Assembly: GCF_002965065.1 (NCBI RefSeq)
Contig: NZ_PTRE01000050.1
Location: forward strand, 1 to 59,493
Length of the DNA: 59,493 nucleotides
Reading direction: 5' to 3'
Source: Escherichia sp. MOD1-EC7003
Lineage (GTDB): Bacteria; Pseudomonadota; Gammaproteobacteria; Enterobacterales; Enterobacteriaceae
Shown here: positions 53,639 to 59,493 of the stretch, in pieces
How the letters are laid out: each line of letters opens with the position of its first letter
Position numbering within the stretch: position 1 is the first letter of the stretch
Translations under genes and position numbers: made by a program
Notes under the pieces: model-generated
What the model saw: only the letters and a program-made list of their open reading frames with translations
What the model was told of the DNA's origin: nothing
The model's database searches: none

Positions 53639-55117
53639 ATGGCAACTCAGTGGACAAGGATGACCGCCGATGAAGCGGCAGAAATTATCCAACATAACGA
53701 CATGGTGGCATTTAGCGGCTTTACCCCAGCGGGTTCGCCGAAAGCCCTACCTACCGCAATTGCCCGCAAAGCTAACGAACAGCATGAGGCCAAAAAGCCG
53801 TATCAAATTCGCCTGCTGACGGGGGCGTCAATCAGCGCCGCCGCTGACGATGTACTTTCTGACGCCGATGCTGTTTCCTGGCGTGCGCCATATCAAACAT
53901 CGTCCGGTTTGCGTAAAAAAATCAATCAGGGCGCGGTGAGTTTCGTTGACCTGCATTTGAGCGAAGTGGCGCAAATGGTCAATTACGGTTTCTTCGGCGA
54001 CATTGATATTGCCGTCATTGAAGCATCGGCACTGGCACCGGATGGTCGGGTCTGGTTAACCAGCGGGATCGGTAACGCACCAACCTGGCTGCTGCGTGCG
54101 AAGAAAGTGATCATTGAACTCAATCACTATCACGATCCGCGCGTTGCAGAACTGGCGGATATTGTGATTCCTGGCGCACCACCGCGGCGTAATAGCGTGT
54201 CGATCTTCCATGCAATGGATCGCGTCGGTACCCGCTATGTGCAAATCGATCCGAAAAAAATTGTCGCCGTCGTGGAAACCAACTTGCCCGACGCCGGTAA
54301 CATGCTGGATAAGCAAAATCCAATGTGCCAACAGATTGCCGATAACGTGGTCACGTTCTTGTTGCAGGAAATGGCGCATGGGCGTATTCCACCGGAATTT
54401 CTGCCGCTGCAAAGTGGCGTGGGCAATATCAATAATGCAGTCATGGCACGACTGGGGGAAAACCCGGAGATACCGCCGTTCATGATGTATTCAGAAGTAC
54501 TTCAGGAATCGGTGGTACATTTACTGGAAACTGGCAAAATCACCGGTGCCAGCGCCTCCAGTCTGACAATCTCTGCCAATTCACTAAGCAAGATTTACGA
54601 CAATATGGACTACTTCGCCAGCCGTATTGTGTTGCGTCCGCAAGAGATTTCCAATAACCCGGAAATCATCCGTCGCCTTGGCGTTATTGCTCTGAACGTC
54701 GGTCTGGAGTTTGATATTTACGGGCATGCCAACTCAACACACGTAGCCGGGGTCGATCTGATGAACGGCATCGGCGGCAGCGGTGATTTTGAACGCAACG
54801 CGTATCTGTCGATCTTTATGGCCCCGTCTATTGCTAAAGAGGGCAAGATCTCAACCGTCGTGCCAATGTGTAGCCATGTTGATCACAGCGAACACAGCGT
54901 CAAAGTGATCATCACTGAACAAGGGATCGCCGATCTGCGTGGTCTTTCCCCGCTTCAACGCGCCCGCACTATCATTGATAATTGTGCACATCCCATGTAT
55001 CGGGATTATCTGCATCGCTATCTGGAAAATGCGCCTGGTGGACATATTCATCACGATCTTAGCCACGTCTTCGACTTACACCGTAATTTAATCGCAACCG
55101 GCTCAATGCTGGGTTAA
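53639..55117 (+). CDS. scpC: ScpC (YgfH), propionyl-CoA:succinate CoA-transferase
   Basis: A 492-residue class I CoA-transferase, moving CoA from propionyl-CoA to succinate and so closing the cycle that converts succinate to propionate. Family features include FSGFTPAGSPKALPTAIA near the start and IITEQGIADLRGLSP near the end. A GTG lies two codons earlier in frame, but the ATG at 53639 is 5 bases after AAGGAG. It is the last gene of the operon and overlaps the convergent ygfI by 4 bases. Confidence 0.97.
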   Translation: MATQWTRMTADEAAEIIQHNDMVAFSGFTPAGSPKALPTAIARKANEQHEAKKPYQIRLLTGASISAAADDVLSDADAVSWRAPYQTSSGLRKKINQGAVSFVDLHLSEVAQMVNYGFFGDIDIAVIEASALAPDGRVWLTSGIGNAPTWLLRAKKVIIELNHYHDPRVAELADIVIPGAPPRRNSVSIFHAMDRVGTRYVQIDPKKIVAVVETNLPDAGNMLDKQNPMCQQIADNVVTFLLQEMAHGRIPPEFLPLQSGVGNINNAVMARLGENPEIPPFMMYSEVLQESVVHLLETGKITGASASSLTISANSLSKIYDNMDYFASRIVLRPQEISNNPEIIRRLGVIALNVGLEFDIYGHANSTHVAGVDLMNGIGGSGDFERNAYLSIFMAPSIAKEGKISTVVPMCSHVDHSEHSVKVIITEQGIADLRGLSPLQRARTIIDNCAHPMYRDYLHRYLENAPGGHIHHDLSHVFDLHRNLIATGSMLG

Positions 55118-56001
55118 TGGTTCGTCCCGTCACGATCTTCAGCAATATGCTGAAGCATCGTGGCGGTATATCGATGATTTCTGATTGAATAAAGATATTC
55201 CTGCATATACATCGGCCTGTGCGGCGCATCAAAATATTTCAGCGTTGCAGGATTCACCAGTCGCCAGGCAAAATGCGGGATCACCGTCAGAAAATGTCCG
55301 CGTTCCACGGCGCTGATTTTAGCCATAAAACTGTAGGGGCGATAAATAATAGTTGGATTGATCCCACAAGGTCGCATATTCGCATCAATCATTGCTTCGA
55401 AGTTGGCCCGGTTCTGAAAGCGCATTTGTAGCCAGGGTAGCTCCTGAAGCAGCTCTTGCTCTTGTCGCTCTTCATAACGGCGAGAAACGAGAAAGCCCAA
55501 TCGCAGTGGCGGCAATTCGCTGATCGTCAGGTTTTCCAGCTCTTGAACTCGAGCAGATACATACTGTGGGGAGATAATAAAATCTAACTGTCGGTCAAAA
55601 AGATTATCGATAACGCCGTTTTCGCTGAACTCAACAGGTTGGGCGCTCACCCCTTCGTACTTATCTCCGAGACTAATCAACTGATCAAAAATAATCGTCG
55701 GATAGGTGTTATCGATACCAATTACAATTTCACGAGAACGACGACCAGAATTATGAATTTCATTATCAATGGCAGAAAGTCGTTGATAAACCGGGAACAG
55801 TTTTTGGTACAGTTCCTGCCCGGCTTTATTGAGACTGATATTATTATCTTTACGGGTAAATAGCGTATAGCCGATTTGTTCTTCCAGCGCGGCAATGCTT
55901 TTACCAAATGGCGAAGCAGTCATATGTATTTTTTCTGCCGCCCGGGCAATATTATTGGTTTGCGCTAATAAAATTGCGCATCTTTTTCGAAATAAAAATA
56001 T
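55114..56001 (-). CDS. ygfI: YgfI, LysR-type regulator, start codon unclear
   Basis: A LysR-family regulator linked to the scp operon and converging on scpC. The first ATG in frame is at 55923 and gives 269 residues, but it would remove half of the DNA-binding helix-turn-helix. Homologous sequence continues upstream in the same frame (FLFRKRCAILLAQTNNIARA), up to about 56001. There the codon at the expected start is ATA, not ATG, directly after the ribosome-binding-like GGGGAGGGG. In K-12 the protein starts with Met at this place as I recall it. Either ATA is used poorly or the start has been lost. The rest of the effector domain is intact. Confidence 0.75.
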   Translation of the reverse strand: MFLFRKRCAILLAQTNNIARAAEKIHMTASPFGKSIAALEEQIGYTLFTRKDNNISLNKAGQELYQKLFPVYQRLSAIDNEIHNSGRRSREIVIGIDNTYPTIIFDQLISLGDKYEGVSAQPVEFSENGVIDNLFDRQLDFIISPQYVSARVQELENLTISELPPLRLGFLVSRRYEERQEQELLQELPWLQMRFQNRANFEAMIDANMRPCGINPTIIYRPYSFMAKISAVERGHFLTVIPHFAWRLVNPATLKYFDAPHRPMYMQEYLYSIRNHRYTATMLQHIAEDRDGTNH

Positions 56002-56132
56002 CCATACCCCTCCCCATATTCTTGTCCGCTTAACCGTTTCAGTCAGCCTATCCTTGATGAAACCGCGAGAAAAGATAGGTGATTACGTCATGGTTTTACA
56101 GAAAATTACAGAAAAAGAAGGCAATATCGGGT

Positions 56133-56164
56133 AAAAATATTAGCCCGACGAATACGTCGGGCTA
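56133..56164 (-). terminator. Terminator of yggE
   Basis: On the minus strand a 10-bp stem TAGCCCGACG/CGTCGGGCTA with a 4-base loop is followed by ATATTTTTA, 6 bases after the yggE stop codon. Confidence 0.88.
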
Positions 56165-56170
56165 CAAATA

Positions 56171-56911
56171 TTATTGTGCGGCTGGTGTTTTAGCAGGTTG
56201 TTGGTCCACAGGTTCTAACTGGAAGACGACATCGACCTGATCATCAAACTGAATAGCGGCCTGCTCGTAAGTTTCCTGGGCAGAGACCGGTGCGGCATCG
56301 GCTTTCATCATCCGCACCATCGGGCTGGGCTGATAGTTGGAAACATGGTAGCGCACGCTATATACCGGCCCCAGTTTGCGATTAAAACCGTTCGCCAGTT
56401 CCTGAGCCTGATGAATCGCGTTATCAATCGCTGCTTTACGAGCTTTGTCTTTATAGGCATCCGGCTGCGCCACGCCCAGCGACACAGAACGGATTTCATT
56501 AAGACCCGCCTTCAGCGCGCCATCCAGCAAGGAATTCAATTTGTCTAACTGACGGAGCGTGACTTCCACCGTTCTCACAGCGCGATATCCTTTCAGAATA
56601 CTTTTACCATTCTGGTAATCGTAATCCGGCTGGGTGCGTAAGTTCGCTGAGCTGATATCTTTTTTCGCGATCTGATTGAGTTCAAGGAAGGAAATGTATT
56701 GTGCGACGCGCTCATCTGCCTGTTTCTTGGCTGTAGCGGCATCCTTCGCGGCCACGTTGACTTCAATAGCAAGAGTGGCAATGTCTGGCACCGCATCCAC
56801 ACTTGCCGTACCGGAGGTGACAATATGCGGTCCATCCGGCAATTCACTTGCCTGCGCTGCCATCCCACTAAAACCCATAAATGCCGCCAGGGCGATAACT
56901 TTGAACTTCAC
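56171..56911 (-). CDS. yggE: YggE, periplasmic SIMPL-domain protein
   Basis: A 246-residue protein with a Sec signal peptide (MKFKVIALAAFMGFSGMAAQA, cleaved before SELPDG) and a SIMPL/DUF541 domain. Homologues form ring-shaped oligomers, and K-12 YggE is connected with protection from oxidative stress; no enzymatic activity is known. It is monocistronic, with argO 92 bases upstream on the same strand. Confidence 0.94.
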   Translation of the reverse strand: MKFKVIALAAFMGFSGMAAQASELPDGPHIVTSGTASVDAVPDIATLAIEVNVAAKDAATAKKQADERVAQYISFLELNQIAKKDISSANLRTQPDYDYQNGKSILKGYRAVRTVEVTLRQLDKLNSLLDGALKAGLNEIRSVSLGVAQPDAYKDKARKAAIDNAIHQAQELANGFNRKLGPVYSVRYHVSNYQPSPMVRMMKADAAPVSAQETYEQAAIQFDDQVDVVFQLEPVDQQPAKTPAAQ

Positions 56912-57003
56912 GTGAGTCTCTCCGTGTTAATTGACTTGCCCAAAATTCAGGACCTCTGGAGGCAAGCTTAGCGGCTCTGTTTTATTTTTCCATCAGATAG
57001 CGC

Positions 57004-57639
57004 CTAACTGAACAAGACTTGCGCATGAACAATTCCATCCTTCGCCAGCTGCATGGCAATAAACCACATAACACATCCCACTACCAGATTGATAATGCGC
57101 TGTGCTTTTGCCGTGCGCAGACGCGGTGCCAGCCAGGCTGCGAGAAGAGCCAGACCAAAGAACCACAGAAAAGAGGCGCTAATTGTCCCGAGCGCAAACC
57201 AACGTTTTGGTTCGACATCAAGCTGCCCGCCAAGGCTGCCCAGTACAACAAAAGTATCCAGGTAAACATGCGGATTCAGCCAGGTCACTGCCAGCATAGT
57301 GGCGATAATTTTCCATCTTCCTTGCTTCAGGACTTTAGCACTGGCTAACTCAATATTACTGCTCATCGCTGTTTTAAACGCGCCAAAACCATACCAGAGC
57401 AAGAAGGCAACGCCGCCCCAGGTGACCAGCGCCAGCAACCACGGCGACTGCATCAATAACGCACTGCCACCAAAAATCCCCGCGCAAATCAGGACCAAAT
57501 CGCTGATAGCACAAAGTAAGGCAATCATAATGTGGTACTGACGACGAATACCCTGATTCATCACAAAAGCATTTTGTGGACCAAGCGGCAGAATCATAGC
57601 TGCACCAAGTGCAAGGCCTTGAAAGTAATAAGATATCAC
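57004..57639 (-). CDS. argO: ArgO, arginine exporter
   Basis: A 211-residue LysE/ArgO-family inner-membrane exporter with about five or six hydrophobic segments and the N-terminal motif [14 protein letters not shown]. It exports L-arginine and the toxic analogue canavanine. Transcription is activated by ArgP (encoded at 48590-49483) with arginine and shut off by lysine. The ArgP site should be in the 115-bp region upstream to 57754, which I cannot resolve. Confidence 0.97.
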   Translation of the reverse strand: MISYYFQGLALGAAMILPLGPQNAFVMNQGIRRQYHIMIALLCAISDLVLICAGIFGGSALLMQSPWLLALVTWGGVAFLLWYGFGAFKTAMSSNIELASAKVLKQGRWKIIATMLAVTWLNPHVYLDTFVVLGSLGGQLDVEPKRWFALGTISASFLWFFGLALLAAWLAPRLRTAKAQRIINLVVGCVMWFIAMQLAKDGIVHAQVLFS

Positions 57640-57754
57640 GTAATTTATTCCGAGCTAGTTATCTGATTTGCAGACTATAGCGCGAGAATAACATTAGGGA
57701 TAATGGATAATATTAATATAGTATAAATTAAATTAATAAACTGAAGGAACAGAC

Positions 57755-58798
57755 ATGCGCTACCAACAATTACTCCCTTTTCTTTTATCTGGATTTCTTC
57801 TGTTATCTCCCTCGATTTTTGCCGCTGAAAAAATTCTTCGTTATACCGATCATGAACCCTACGGGGGAATGCGTACTCAAATAATTAAAGAGACATTTTT
57901 TGCAGAAATTGAAAAAGAGTCACAGGGACGTTTGAAAATCGAACCACACTGGAACGGTGAAACCGCTATCAGCTATGACGCTCTGGCGACGATAAGCGAT
58001 GGTAGCAAAGCTGATATGGGTATAGTGGTGCCGGAATACACAGCGAAACAATTGCCGCTTCATCAAATCTTCAAGAGCTTTGCTATTGGCCCGGATCATG
58101 GAGCCAGTCAGGTAGAATTCTTTCGTCGCGTATATGCGGAAATTCCCGAATTTAACGCTGAACTTGAGCGTAACAATATCGTGAATTTACAGTTTTTCCT
58201 TGGCTACCCAGTAGGCTTTTTTTCTACCAGGCCCATTGATAAATTGACTGCGCTTCAGGGAACCACCTGGCGAACAGCCAGTTTCTGACATCGGGCTTAT
58301 TTAACGCATACGGGAGCAAAAACCGTAACCTTACCGTGGAATGAGCAAATTACAACAGCACTCCGCGACGGAAAACTCGATGGCTTAATGGTCAATCTTG
58401 ATAGCGGATATGACATCCATGCTGAACGTGCTGCGCCGAATGTGCTGCTCTCCCCTTCTCTCTGGCTTGGTCATGTCTATCTGCTGGTAATAAATAAACA
58501 AACGTGGGAAAACCTTGATAAAAGAGATCGTGAGGCGATTCAACGAGCTGCCATTACAACCGAGAAAGCGCTGGGCAAGGCATTAGATAACAACCTGATT
58601 AGCATGGTAAAAACGCTTGAGCAGCAAGGTGCACAGGTTCGCTATCTGAAAAAATCAGAACTGAACGCCTGGCAGAAAGCAATTGGTTATCAGCAAGAGC
58701 AAACTCAGTGGGTAGAAAAGCAAAATAATGAAGGCGTGGAGAAAGCCGGGGAAGTCATGCAAAAAGTCACCAATATACTTGATGAAACAATGCATTAA
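57755..58798 (+). pseudogene. TRAP-type DctP binding protein with in-frame stop
   Basis: One continuous frame of 348 codons for a periplasmic TRAP transporter solute-binding protein (DctP family), interrupted by a single TGA at 58286-58288. The signal peptide is MRYQQLLPFLLSGFLLLSPS, then IFA before AEK. Downstream of the TGA the same frame continues with clear DctP features (LPWNEQITTALRDGKLDG, then LLSPSLWLGHVYLLVINKQ), so there is only a nonsense mutation, probably from Trp or Arg. No DctQ or DctM membrane genes are nearby, so it is an orphan. K-12 has no gene between argO and mscS. Without readthrough, a 177-residue fragment is made. Confidence 0.85.
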
Positions 58799-58807
58799 AT
58801 TGGTAGT

Positions 58808-58834
58808 GCGCCCATGAACTTCATGGGCGCTTTA
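58808..58834. terminator. Hairpin between DctP remnant and mscS
   Basis: A perfect 10-bp stem GCGCCCATGA/TCATGGGCGC with loop ACT, then TTTA on the plus strand. It lies between convergent genes and may end both transcripts. Confidence 0.65.
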
Positions 58835-58839
58835 CATGA

Positions 58840-59493
<654 letters not shown>

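Noticed and set aside
58286..58288. TGA in the DctP gene as a selenocysteine codon
   Set aside because: No convincing SECIS hairpin follows within the needed distance, and DctP proteins are not selenoproteins. A nonsense mutation is simpler.

Overview
This is chromosomal DNA from Escherichia, either E. coli or a very close relative. Gene order, protein lengths and most residues match the stretch that runs in E. coli K-12 from ygdR to mscS. This identification rests on recognition from memory, since no alignment was run. The window is almost entirely a conserved backbone of housekeeping genes. The differences from K-12 are several clean losses and a few decayed or extra genes. I found no phage, insertion sequence, CRISPR array, defence island or clearly novel multi-gene system.

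Layout. 1-7100: lipoprotein ygdR, aldo-keto reductase tas, an extra MuiA/DUF4139-type secreted protein, the lysophospholipid recycling pair aas-lplT, and the twin sRNAs omrA and omrB. 7200-12900: galR, the divergent lysA/lysR pair, racemase ygeA and the arabinose transporter araE with its AraC-type promoter. 13100-19500 is the most rearranged part: a gutted yqeF, intact yqeG, an empty glyU tRNA locus where K-12 carries the ETT2 type III secretion remnant, ygeR, a 3'-truncated ygfT, and the urate transporter gene uacT with an apparent in-frame deletion. The kduD/kduI genes and the whole xdh-to-ygfS purine catabolism cluster of K-12 are absent.

19600-32900: idi; the lysS-prfB-recJ-dsbC-xerD group, including the prfB programmed frameshift; fldB; ygfX-sdhE; ygfZ; yqfA; yqfB; bglA; and an unrecognised outer-membrane-barrel-like gene where K-12 has ygfF. 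32900-46100: the glycine cleavage operon gcvTHP, the ygfB-pepP-ubiH-ubiI operon, zapA, 6S RNA, fau, a sib/ibs type I toxin-antitoxin pair, serA and rpiA.

46100-59493: an ERIC repeat and a decaying redox island (frameshifted LysR regulator, intact azoreductase-like flavoprotein, reductase remnant). Then come argP, the scpA-argK-scpB-scpC methylmalonyl-CoA/propionyl-CoA operon, ygfI, yggE and the ArgP-controlled arginine exporter argO. Last are an orphan TRAP-type binding protein gene with one in-frame stop, and a 5'-incomplete mscS that appears altered near TM2/TM3.

Functional threads include one-carbon metabolism (gcvTHP, serA, fau), ubiquinone hydroxylation (ubiH, ubiI), lysine and arginine sensing (lysR/lysA, argP/argO), disulfide and recombination functions (dsbC, recJ, xerD), and erosion of purine and urate use.
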